Both the position numbers and the translations under genes were made by a program. A stretch of DNA of 5,008 nt from positions 1 through 5,008 of the forward strand of contig DUZD01000210.1 in assembly GCA_013349695.1 (NCBI GenBank), in the 5' to 3' direction. The notes beneath the pieces are model-generated. The model was not told where the DNA came from. It ran no database searches and saw nothing but the letters and a program-made list of their open reading frames with translations. Shown one piece after another: positions 1 to 5,008 of the stretch. Origin of the DNA: Rhodospirillaceae bacterium. GTDB taxonomy: Bacteria > Pseudomonadota > Alphaproteobacteria > Rhodospirillales > 2-02-FULL-58-16. Each line of letters opens with the position of its first letter. Within the stretch, counting starts at the first letter, position 1.

Positions 1-103
1 ACGAAGCTATTCAGAAATTTAGAAAAAATCGAATATGCTTTTTATCTCATATAACATTACTATAGTCTAAAGGATGGAAGGACTGACGACGGGGAGAATT
101 TTC
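1..103 (+). promoter_or_regulatory. AT-rich leader and probable promoter of the truncated YeeE/YedE gene
   Basis: The first 73 bases are strongly AT-rich, in sharp contrast with the GC-rich remainder, which suggests a promoter or operator region. Two -10-like hexamers are visible on the plus strand: TATAAC at 50-55 and TATAGT at 61-66. Neither has a convincing TTGACA-like -35 at 16-18 bases. An inverted repeat of TATTC (8-12) and GAATA (31-35), separated by 18 bases, could be an operator. GGGGAG at 91-96 lies 7 bases before the ATG at 104 and is a good Shine-Dalgarno sequence that decides that start over the earlier in-frame ATG at 74. Promoter function is inferred from composition and position only. 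Confidence 0.4.
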
Positions 104-241
104 ATGGAAGATTTATCGGTGGGTACTGTCGTCGCCAGCGCCGGGTTCGCCGCCGGAATCCTTTTCGGGGCGACGGCGAACCGGACCGACTTCTGCGCCA
201 TGGGATCCTTGTCCGATATCGTTTTCATGGGGGATTTCCGG
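104..241 (+). pseudogene. YeeE/YedE-family (DUF395) transporter, N-terminal fragment only
   Basis: The first 46 codons read like the start of a YeeE/YedE-type membrane protein, a family that includes the thiosulfate transporter TsuA and proteins linked to sulfur or selenium uptake. After a short N-terminus there is a small-residue-rich hydrophobic helix (about residues 6-25) and then the segment N-R-T-D-F-C-A-M-G (residues 26-34), which carries the FCxxG cysteine motif conserved in this family. Resemblance ends after the G-D-F-R at residues 43-46. Instead of further membrane helices, the frame enters Arg/Gly/Pro-rich sequence and runs on to a stop at 575-577, giving a 157-residue chimeric reading frame. 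Family members normally have about 140 residues (half-size) or 350-400 (full-size) with many helices, so this copy cannot be a working transporter. No continuation is seen in the other two frames, so this is a deletion or replacement rather than a simple frameshift. Confidence 0.7.
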
Positions 242-311
242 CTTAAAGGCCAATTAACGGACGCACAAGGAAGCCGATACGTGAAACCCGGTCTTGAGAT
301 TGGTCCATCGA

Positions 312-351
312 CCCCCTTCGGAGGGCGGCGCTCTATCCGGTCTACGGGTGC
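312..351 (-). pseudogene. tRNA-Arg(CCG)-like remnant, 5' half only
   Basis: Read on the minus strand from 351, the sequence begins GCACCCGTAG, resembling the acceptor strand and start of the D arm of bacterial tRNA-Arg(CCG). It then has GGATAGAGCG, the 3' side of the D loop and D stem. An anticodon arm follows: 5' stem CCGCC (328-324), loop CTCCGAA (323-317) with anticodon CCG at 321-319, and 3' stem GGGGG (316-312) with one G-G mismatch. About four bases of the D-arm 5' strand (normally GCTC) are missing. Beyond 312 the variable loop, the GGTTCGAATCC-type T arm and the 3' acceptor strand are absent or unrecognisable. It therefore cannot fold as a functional tRNA. The match was judged from memory of the E. 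coli-type tRNA-Arg(CCG) sequence; chance resemblance is possible but unlikely over this length. Confidence 0.45.
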
Positions 352-512
352 CGATGATCGGCGCGGCATAGCGCGGAGCACCCAGGGCGGTCCAGGACGG
401 CGGCCGGGACGGGGTCAAGGGCGGAACGTATCCCGGCGATGTCAAAAGACGTGGTTTTCTGATAACCTGCCGGCGAAGGCGGAACGGCGGTGCCGCGGAG
501 CGGCGGAAGCTC

Positions 513-518
513 AGGGAG
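513..518 (+). promoter_or_regulatory. Ribosome binding site of the secernin-like gene
   Basis: AGGGAG sits 7 bases upstream of the ATG at 526. It fixes the start so that Cys2 becomes the mature N-terminal residue, and argues against the in-frame GTG start at 490. Confidence 0.65.
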
Positions 519-525
519 ACGATCG

Positions 526-1482
526 ATGTGTGACACCTTCGTGGCAATGGCCCCGGCGACCGCCGACGGCGCCGTGATCTTCGCCAAGAACAGCGACCGG
601 CCGCAGGAAGAACGGCAGAGCATCCGCCACTATCCCGGCGGCGGCTTTGGGCCGGGCGCGAAAGTTCGCTGCACCCATATCGAAATCCCGCAAGCCGAGG
701 CGACGTTCGAGGTTCTGCTTTCCCAGCCCGACTGGATGTGGGGCGCCGAGATGGGTGCCAACGAACATGGCGTCGTCATTGGCAACGAAGCGGTGTGGAC
801 CCGCGAGGACCTGGGGCCGCCGGCCTTGCTGGGCATGGACATGGTCAGGCTGGGCCTGGAACGCGGGGCGACGGCGGCGGCCGCCCTCGACGTCGTCACC
901 GGCCTCTTGCAACGGCATGGCCAGGGCGGCGCCTGCGCGGAAGGCGATGCCGGGTTCAGTTATCACAATTCCTTTCTCATCGCCGACAGCGAGGAGGCCT
1001 GGGTCCTGGAAACGGCGGGCCAGTGCTGGGCCGCCGAGAAAATCGCCAGCGGCACGCGGAACATCTCCAATGGCCTTTCCATTCGCACGGATTTCGATCT
1101 GGCCTCCGCCGGCCTCGTCGAATACGCGGCGCGAAAGGGCTACCACTCGGGAGGCGGCGCCTTCGATTTCGCCGCCGCCTTCAGCCTTGGCGGGGTCGAC
1201 GAAAGCCCGTTTTCGCGGCAGGCCCGCGGACGCCTGTTGCTCGCCGACCATGACGGCCGGATCACCCCTGAAACCATGATGGAGATACTGCGGGATCACG
1301 ACAGCGGCATCTGCATGCACGGGGAATTCACCACCACCGCCTCCATGGTTTCCCAGCTCGGGCGAGACGGGCGGGATCGGCATTGGATGACCGGCGCTTC
1401 CCATCCCTGCCGGAGTCCCTTTCAACGCATGCATTTTCCCGAGTCATCGCCGGTGCTGGCCAGCGCCGCCGCCGGCGAGTGA
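526..1482 (+). CDS. Secernin-like peptidase C69 family protein (Ntn-hydrolase fold), C-terminally short
   Basis: This 318-residue protein matches the secernin branch of the C69 (dipeptidase/acyl-aminoacyl) Ntn-hydrolase family. It begins Met-Cys-Asp-Thr-Phe, so removal of Met exposes Cys2 as the expected N-terminal nucleophile. F-A-K-N-S-D-R-P (19-26), the block W-M-W-G-A-E-M-G-A-N-E-H-G-V (70-83), G-N-E-A-V (86-90), L-L-G-M-D-M-V-R-L-G-L-E-R-G (101-114), E-A-W-V-L-E-T (157-163) and a TTTAS segment near residue 270 are all typical. The start at 526 is preferred over the upstream GTG at 490 because AGGGAG (513-518) lies 7 bases before it and because Cys must sit at position 2. Human secernins run to about 410-420 residues; here the protein ends soon after the T-G-A-S-H-P-C-R-S-P-F segment and so lacks a tail of roughly 90 residues. 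Its last 39 bases overlap the convergent hydrolase gene. It is probably cytoplasmic, with no signal peptide. The substrate is unknown; dipeptidase or amidase chemistry is inferred from the family only. Confidence 0.88.
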   Translation: MCDTFVAMAPATADGAVIFAKNSDRPQEERQSIRHYPGGGFGPGAKVRCTHIEIPQAEATFEVLLSQPDWMWGAEMGANEHGVVIGNEAVWTREDLGPPALLGMDMVRLGLERGATAAAALDVVTGLLQRHGQGGACAEGDAGFSYHNSFLIADSEEAWVLETAGQCWAAEKIASGTRNISNGLSIRTDFDLASAGLVEYAARKGYHSGGGAFDFAAAFSLGGVDESPFSRQARGRLLLADHDGRITPETMMEILRDHDSGICMHGEFTTTASMVSQLGRDGRDRHWMTGASHPCRSPFQRMHFPESSPVLASAAAGE

Positions 1483-2529
1483 ACGCCGCGCCCGTTCCGC
1501 CGCCGCCCTTTTGTCGGCCGCGGAGGGCAGCGGCGCGGCGGTGTCGGCGATCCAAGCGGCGATGTCCTTCCAAACGGTTTCGGCCTGGAGGTCCCTCAGC
1601 AGCATGTGATAACCGTTCGCGTAGAAGGCAAGCCGGTACCGGTGGCGGCCGTTCCTGGGCAGCCGCCGGATCAACAGGCGGGTGGGATCGCTGGGAATGA
1701 TTTCATCGCGTTCGCCAATCAGGATCAGCGCCGAGGCGTCGAAGGCGAAGGCGGATTCCAAGGCACTGTCCATCAGATTGGTCAAGCCGGAGATGGCATC
1801 AATGCGGGTTTCCTTGATGACCAGGGGATCGCGGCCCAGGGCGCGCAGCATCTCGTTGTTGTCGGACGCCTTGATCTTGAGGCCTTGCCCGGTCACCCTC
1901 AGCGCCGGCATGGTATGGGAAGCGGCAAACAGCGCCGCCCGCTGATACCAGGGCATGGCGGTCCGTCCCCACACCGCCGGCGCCGCCAGGATGACGCCGT
2001 CGACGTCCGGCGCGTCGGCGTCGGTCATGGCGACCATGATCACCGCTCCGCCCATGCTTTCGCCCAACAGATAAAGGGGAACGCCGGGATGGCGCCCCCG
2101 CACCGCCGCCGTGACCGCCTTGAGGTCGTCGACGAAGGCTCGTGAACCGGGCCACAGGCCGCGGTTCGGCGCCTCGCCGAAACCGCGCTGATCATAGGCG
2201 TACGCCGCCAAGCCTTGGCCGGCCAGGAAAGCCCCGGGTTCGGCGAAGAAATTGCTGTAATCGTTGAAACCGTGAAGGGCGACGATGACGGCCTTGGGAT
2301 CGCCGTTTCGCGGCATCCATGCGCGAACCGGCAGGCGCGCCCCGTCGGCGGCGACAAACCCGCCATCTTCGAGGGCCGGACGGGTGACGGCGGGACCGGG
2401 CGGCAGCACCGTCGGCGCGCAGGCGCAAACGATAAGGATCGACAGAAGCCCGCCACCGCGCCAGACTCGGAAGGGACGGGCTACCGGCAAGGCGCCGCCC
2501 GCGCAAAGCCAAACCCACCACGCCCGCAT
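1444..2529 (-). CDS. Alpha/beta hydrolase, lysophospholipase/monoacylglycerol lipase type, probably exported lipoprotein
   Basis: This 361-residue protein has a full serine-hydrolase triad of the Hydrolase_4 (lysophospholipase-like) type. The oxyanion-hole motif L-H-G-F-N-D is at 85-90, the nucleophile elbow G-E-S-M-G-G at 156-161 (Ser158), the acid in G-E-R-D (Asp275), and the base in N-G-Y-H (His308). The usual A-Y-D-Q-R-G-F-G segment is at 109-116. The N-terminus has a basic and then hydrophobic stretch ending L-L-S-I-L-I-V-C-A-C-A-P (28-39); V-C-A-C with Cys37 is a plausible, slightly non-standard lipobox, suggesting a lipid-anchored envelope protein. A likely substrate is a lipid ester or lysophospholipid, but this is inferred from the family. 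The ATG overlaps the stop of the upstream ABC ATPase as TAATG, with GAGGAAA (2537-2543) 7 bases before it, so translation is probably coupled. The C-terminus is Ala/Arg-rich and low in complexity, and overlaps the convergent secernin gene. Confidence 0.87.
   Translation of the reverse strand: MRAWWVWLCAGGALPVARPFRVWRGGGLLSILIVCACAPTVLPPGPAVTRPALEDGGFVAADGARLPVRAWMPRNGDPKAVIVALHGFNDYSNFFAEPGAFLAGQGLAAYAYDQRGFGEAPNRGLWPGSRAFVDDLKAVTAAVRGRHPGVPLYLLGESMGGAVIMVAMTDADAPDVDGVILAAPAVWGRTAMPWYQRAALFAASHTMPALRVTGQGLKIKASDNNEMLRALGRDPLVIKETRIDAISGLTNLMDSALESAFAFDASALILIGERDEIIPSDPTRLLIRRLPRNGRHRYRLAFYANGYHMLLRDLQAETVWKDIAAWIADTAAPLPSAADKRAAAERARRSLAGGGAGQHRR
1448..1477. terminator. Nested inverted repeat in the convergent gene overlap, possible bidirectional terminator
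   Basis: Outer arms CGCCGG (1448-1453) and CCGGCG (1472-1477) enclose a perfect 10-base palindrome, GCTGGCCAGC (1455-1464). It lies where the plus-strand secernin gene and minus-strand hydrolase gene run into each other, within both 3' coding ends. There is no U-tract on either side, so it is not a standard intrinsic terminator. In such GC-rich coding DNA, chance hairpins are common. The role is inferred from position alone. Confidence 0.2.
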
Positions 2530-3500
2530 TACTTTGTTTCCTCGTCGGCCTGGCTGGTCAGGCGCAGGAAAATATCCTCCAACTCGACCTCCTTGGTCGC
2601 CAGGTCGACGATGGTCAGTCCGGCCTCCTGGACGGCGGCGAGGACCTCGCCGCTATGGACGCGGCTGGGAGGGTAGTGGATGACCAACCGCCGGCCGCCC
2701 TTGTTTTCGGCGTTGAAACGCTTGAGGGCATCGGGAACCGCCTCGATGTCCCGGTCCACCGTCACGATCATCTCCTTGGCGTCGAGGCGGGCGAGCAAGG
2801 CGTCGGTGGAATCGCAGGCGATCAACCGGCCGTGGTTGATGATGGCGATCCAGTCGCAGAGCTCCTCGGCTTCTTGCAAATAGTGGGTGGTCAACATGAC
2901 GGTGGTGCCCTCGCCGTTCAGCCGACGGATGTAACTCCACAACTGCCGCCGCAAGTCGACATCGACGCCGGCGGTGGGTTCGTCGAGGATCAGAACCGGC
3001 GGCGAATGCACCAACGCCTTGGCGACAAGCAGGCGGCGGCGCATGCCGCCGGAAAGGGAACGGGAGTAGGCCTCGGCCATGTCGGTCAGCCCCACGGCCG
3101 CGAGGATTTCATCGGTGCGCCGCCGCGCTTTCGGGACGCCGTAAAGGCCCGCCTGCAACTCCAGGGACTCCCTGGGCGTGAAAAAAGGATCGAAAGTCAA
3201 TTCCTGCGGCACGACACCGATGGCCCGCCTGGCGGCGCGCATTTCCCGGTCGATATCATGGCCCCAGACGCGCGCTTCGCCCGAGCTCCTGACGACCAGT
3301 CCGGCGAGGATATTGATCAGGGTCGACTTGCCGGCGCCGTTCGGTCCCAAGAGACCGAAAAACGATCCCCTGGGAAGGCTCAAGGTGATGTCCCGCAGGG
3401 CCGTTCTCGGCTGCTGCTTGCCGTTGCCGGCGTAGGTTTTGCAAAGGTTGACGGTATCGACGGCGTTCGCTGGCGCGCTATCCATGCCGTTGGCGGTCAT
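2529..3500 (-). CDS. ABC-2 type transporter ATP-binding protein (YadG/CcmA-like)
   Basis: This 323-residue protein is the nucleotide-binding subunit of an ABC transporter, expected to power a separate ABC-2 type membrane permease, usually for export. All ATPase motifs are intact: Walker A G-P-N-G-A-G-K-S-T (52-60), Q-loop Gln99, signature L-S-G-G-M (149-153), Walker B V-L-I-L-D-E-P-T (169-176) with Glu174, D-loop A-G-V-D (177-180) and switch His206. The C-terminal part (about 240-315) with V-E-L-E-D-I-F-L-R-L-T matches the accessory region common in drug/YadG-type exporters. No permease gene is present: downstream is the hydrolase, coupled by TAATG, and upstream the neighbouring genes are divergent. 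The start at 3500 has only a weak ribosome binding site; Met6 (3485) is an alternative. The substrate cannot be deduced from sequence. Confidence 0.9.
   Translation of the reverse strand: MTANGMDSAPANAVDTVNLCKTYAGNGKQQPRTALRDITLSLPRGSFFGLLGPNGAGKSTLINILAGLVVRSSGEARVWGHDIDREMRAARRAIGVVPQELTFDPFFTPRESLELQAGLYGVPKARRRTDEILAAVGLTDMAEAYSRSLSGGMRRRLLVAKALVHSPPVLILDEPTAGVDVDLRRQLWSYIRRLNGEGTTVMLTTHYLQEAEELCDWIAIINHGRLIACDSTDALLARLDAKEMIVTVDRDIEAVPDALKRFNAENKGGRRLVIHYPPSRVHSGEVLAAVQEAGLTIVDLATKEVELEDIFLRLTSQADEETK
2537..2543 (-). promoter_or_regulatory. Ribosome binding site of the alpha/beta hydrolase gene, inside the ABC ATPase 3' end
   Basis: On the minus strand GAGGAAA lies 7 bases before the hydrolase ATG (2529-2527). 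It lies within the last codons of the upstream ATPase gene and supports both the chosen start and translational coupling across the TAATG junction. Confidence 0.6.
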
Positions 3501-3620
3501 TGGCCGTGGATCCAGTCAGGCTTTAAGATCGGGTTATAATATTCAGCGGAACATTGAATGTCCGGCGGCAATCGCTATCATCCGGGCAACCGCTCGGTCA
3601 ACGTTGTTTAAGGGCGCGCC
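3501..3620. promoter_or_regulatory. Divergent intergenic region with plus-strand TATAAT box
   Basis: These 120 bases separate the minus-strand ATPase-hydrolase unit from the plus-strand zinc-finger-polA unit and should hold both promoters. A perfect TATAAT lies at 3535-3540 on the plus strand, with no clear -35 at the usual distance (CCAGTC at 3512-3517 with 17-base spacing). On the minus strand TATAAC (3538-3533) is a candidate -10 about 33 bases before the ATPase ATG. The two candidate -10 boxes overlap, so transcription in the two directions could compete. ATTCA (3541-3545) and TGAAT (3555-3559) form a short inverted repeat with a 9-base spacer next to the boxes, a possible operator. AAGGG at 3610-3614 is the ribosome binding site for the ATG at 3621. 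Confidence 0.45.
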
Positions 3621-3788
3621 ATGGAGTTGGAAGAACCGATCCGTGTCGAAACCACCACCATCGACTGCGATGGCGGTCCCTTGGGGCATCCCAAGGTCTA
3701 CCTGAAATTCGGACCCGAAGGGGAGATTGTCTGCCCCTATTGTTCGCGCCGGTACGTTTTGAATGAGCCTGAACGTTTCCGGCGATAA
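3621..3788 (+). CDS. Small zinc-finger protein, zf-CHCC family (NDUFS6-like)
   Basis: This 55-residue protein has the CHCC zinc-binding pattern: Cys16, His23 (in G-H-P-K-V-Y-L), Cys38 and Cys41 (in C-P-Y-C). This is the signature of the zf-CHCC family, whose mitochondrial member NDUFS6 (13 kDa subunit) belongs to respiratory complex I. In alphaproteobacteria such short proteins are known as complex I accessory homologues, though free-standing roles are not well defined. The length is typical of bacterial members. The ATG is preceded by AAGGG (3610-3614) with a 6-base gap. No signal peptide or membrane segment is visible, so it is cytoplasmic or peripheral to the membrane. The gene overlaps the start of polA by 26 bases in another frame, so the two are probably cotranscribed and translationally coupled. 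Confidence 0.88.
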   Translation: MELEEPIRVETTTIDCDGGPLGHPKVYLKFGPEGEIVCPYCSRRYVLNEPERFRR

Positions 3789-5008
3789 GGATTCGGCCAC
3801 GCCCAGACAGGTCTACCTGATCGACGGGTCGGGTTTCATCTTCCGCGCCTTCCACGCGCTGCCGCCGATGACGCGGCCCGACGGGACGCCGGTGAACGCC
3901 GTTTACGGCTTCATCTCCATGCTGCTGAAATTGCTCGACGAGGCCGACGCCGATTACTTCGCCGTCATATTCGACAAGAAAAGGCGCACCTTCCGCAACG
4001 ACATCTTTCCCGACTACAAGGCCAATCGGCCCGACCCGCCGGAAGAGTTGATTCCCCAGTTCGAACTGGTGCGCGACGCCGTCGCCGCCCTCAACCTGGT
4101 GCCGGTGGACATGGATGGCTTTGAAGCCGACGACCTTATCGCCACCTATGCCCGCTTGGCCCGTGACGCCGGCGCCGAGGTCACCATCGTCTCTTCGGAC
4201 AAAGACCTGATGCAGCTTGTCGGTCCCGGCGTGACCATGCAAGACGCCATGAAAAACCGCGCCATCGGCCCCGAAGAGGTGCGGGAAAAGTTCGGCGTCG
4301 GCCCCGAAAAAGTGGTGGATGTCCAGGCCCTCGCCGGTGATTCCTCGGATAACGTCCCAGGTGTTGCCGGCATTGGGATAAAAACGGCGGCCAAATTGAT
4401 CCGCGAATATGGCGACCTCGACAACCTGCTCGCCCGCGCCGGCGAGATCAAACAGCCGAAACGCCGCCGGAACCTCATCGAACAGGCCGACGTTGCCCGC
4501 CTGTCGCGGACCCTGGTGACGCTCAAGGACGACGTGCCGGTGGAGGTGCCGCTGGCTGATTTCGCCGTCAAGGAGACCGATCGGGAGGCGCTTTTGAAAT
4601 TCCTCGATGAACAGGGTTTCAAATCCTTGGTTGGCAAGGTGAAAAGCCGTTTCGGCCGGGAAGGACCGGCGGCGGCCGAATCCGTTGCCGCCGCCGCCGA
4701 CTACGAACTGGTCCGGGAGGCGGCGGCGCTCCGCCGCTGGATCGCCGCCGCCAGCGAGGCCGGCGCCGTCGCCGTCGATACCGAAACCACTTCCCTTAAC
4801 GCCGTGGAGGCCAAACTGGTCGGCGTTTCGCTTGCCGCCGCCGCCGGACGGGCCTGCTACATTCCGCTCGCCCACAGGACGCCGGCGGCGCAGGGCAGCC
4901 TCGACCTGGGCGACGACTTGGGTGGCGGCGGCGGGGAAGAGGCGCCACGGCAGATCGATTTCAGCGACGCCATGGCGCTTCTTAAACCATTGCTTGAGGA
5001 CGCCGCCG
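3763..5008 (+). CDS. polA: DNA polymerase I, N-terminal part (5'-3' exonuclease and start of 3'-5' exonuclease); runs off the window
   Basis: The first 415 codons of DNA polymerase I are present, with no stop before the window end. The FEN-type 5'-3' exonuclease, which removes RNA primers and flaps during Okazaki maturation and repair, spans about 17-300. It contains L-I-D-G-S-G (19-24, Asp21), F-D-K-K-R (70-74), Y-K-A-N-R (85-89), G-F-E-A-D-D-L (119-125), S-S-D-K-D-L (144-149), the G-D-S-S-D-N-V-P-G segment (192-200) and a helix-hairpin-helix G-V-A-G-I-G-I-K-T-A (200-209). Metal-binding acidic residues look intact. A 3'-5' proofreading domain starts near 315, with D-T-E-T-T-S-L-N (339-346) supplying the ExoI Asp339/Glu341 pair, so proofreading appears retained at least in this motif. 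Residues 373-395 form a Gly/Asp/Glu-rich insertion. The polymerase domain lies beyond the window. The ATG at 3763 is the only suitable start before the L-I-D-G motif; it has a weak ribosome binding site and overlaps the zinc-finger gene by 26 bases, favouring coupled translation. Confidence 0.96.
   Translation, partial: MSLNVSGDKDSATPRQVYLIDGSGFIFRAFHALPPMTRPDGTPVNAVYGFISMLLKLLDEADADYFAVIFDKKRRTFRNDIFPDYKANRPDPPEELIPQFELVRDAVAALNLVPVDMDGFEADDLIATYARLARDAGAEVTIVSSDKDLMQLVGPGVTMQDAMKNRAIGPEEVREKFGVGPEKVVDVQALAGDSSDNVPGVAGIGIKTAAKLIREYGDLDNLLARAGEIKQPKRRRNLIEQADVARLSRTLVTLKDDVPVEVPLADFAVKETDREALLKFLDEQGFKSLVGKVKSRFGREGPAAAESVAAAADYELVREAAALRRWIAAASEAGAVAVDTETTSLNAVEAKLVGVSLAAAAGRACYIPLAHRTPAAQGSLDLGDDLGGGGGEEAPRQIDFSDAMALLKPLLEDAA

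Larger units (their letters stand above)
242..525. other. Unassigned region between transporter remnant and secernin gene
   Basis: No coding sequence is convincing here on either strand. Translations in all frames are rich in Arg, Pro and Gly, lack recognisable domains, and look like GC-rich spurious frames. The one recognisable item is the tRNA-Arg-like remnant at 312-351. The open frame from the transporter fragment crosses the whole stretch and ends inside the next gene. Near 460-466 there is a weak -10-like TGATAAC without a clear -35. AGGGAG at 513-518 is the ribosome binding site of the following gene. I read the stretch as rearranged, decaying DNA plus the immediate leader of the secernin gene. 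Confidence 0.5.

Noticed and set aside
304..351. Functional tRNA-Arg gene
   Set aside because: The T arm, the 3' acceptor strand and the 5' side of the D stem are missing, so only a remnant can be claimed.
67..381. Minus-strand open frame across the transporter remnant
   Set aside because: It has no domain, and its composition reflects the opposite strand and the tRNA-like stretch.
437..466. Possible separate promoter for the secernin gene (TGATAAC near 460-466)
   Set aside because: There is no acceptable -35 at 16-18 bases; too weak to list as a feature.
511..1434. Long minus-strand open frame opposite the secernin gene
   Set aside because: It is an antisense shadow in GC-rich DNA, with no recognisable domain, while the plus strand has complete family motifs.
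1606..2145. Plus-strand frames opposite the hydrolase gene
   Set aside because: They are shadows of a hydrolase that has an intact Ser-Asp-His triad on the other strand.
2655..3539. Plus-strand 294-residue open frame opposite the ABC ATPase
   Set aside because: It mirrors the codon structure of the ATPase gene, which has all its motifs intact; the plus-strand frame has no domain.
3598..4875. Minus-strand 425-residue open frame opposite polA and the zinc-finger gene
   Set aside because: It is Gly/His/Val-rich with no family resemblance and lies antisense to unmistakable polA coding sequence.
4878..4950. Gly/Asp/Glu-rich stretch in polA as a sign of frameshift or repeat expansion
   Set aside because: The frame is uninterrupted and continues in sensible sequence on both sides; as I recall, similar insertions occur in alphaproteobacterial PolA.

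Overview
The window is GC-rich and tightly packed, and reads as alphaproteobacterial chromosome, most likely Rhodospirillales-like. That placement is an inference from the style of the PolA N-terminus (including a glycine/acid-rich insertion in the 3'-5' exonuclease region), the small CHCC zinc-finger gene next to polA, and the strong GC bias at third codon positions. No transposase, CRISPR array, rRNA gene or intact tRNA gene was found.

Layout. Positions 1-73 are AT-rich, unlike everything else, and look like a promoter region. They lead into a plus-strand YeeE/YedE-type membrane transporter gene (from 104) whose family resemblance stops after about 46 codons, near 241. From 242 to 525 no family is recognisable, except a minus-strand stretch (312-351) that strongly resembles the first half of a tRNA-Arg(CCG) gene. 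The left end therefore looks like a decayed or rearranged junction. A secernin-type C69 Ntn-hydrolase gene (526-1482, plus) follows with a good ribosome binding site. It converges on, and overlaps by 39 bases, a minus-strand two-gene unit: an ABC-2 type ATP-binding protein (2529-3500) followed by a probable exported or lipoprotein alpha/beta hydrolase (1444-2529), joined by a TAATG stop/start overlap. A divergent intergenic region (3501-3620) contains a perfect TATAAT on the plus strand. The plus strand then carries a 55-residue CHCC zinc-finger protein (3621-3788) and DNA polymerase I (3763 to beyond the window end), overlapping by 26 bases.

How the genes fit together. The ATPase and hydrolase are probably co-expressed and may act at the envelope, but no permease partner is present. 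The zinc-finger protein (related to the NDUFS6 family of complex I) and PolA are probably cotranscribed through shared sequence rather than shared function. The secernin gene stands alone and may be read from the promoter left behind by the broken transporter gene.

No convincing new biological system is visible. The most interesting part is the left 525 bases: a broken transporter gene, a tRNA-like remnant and a possible captured promoter in front of the secernin gene.
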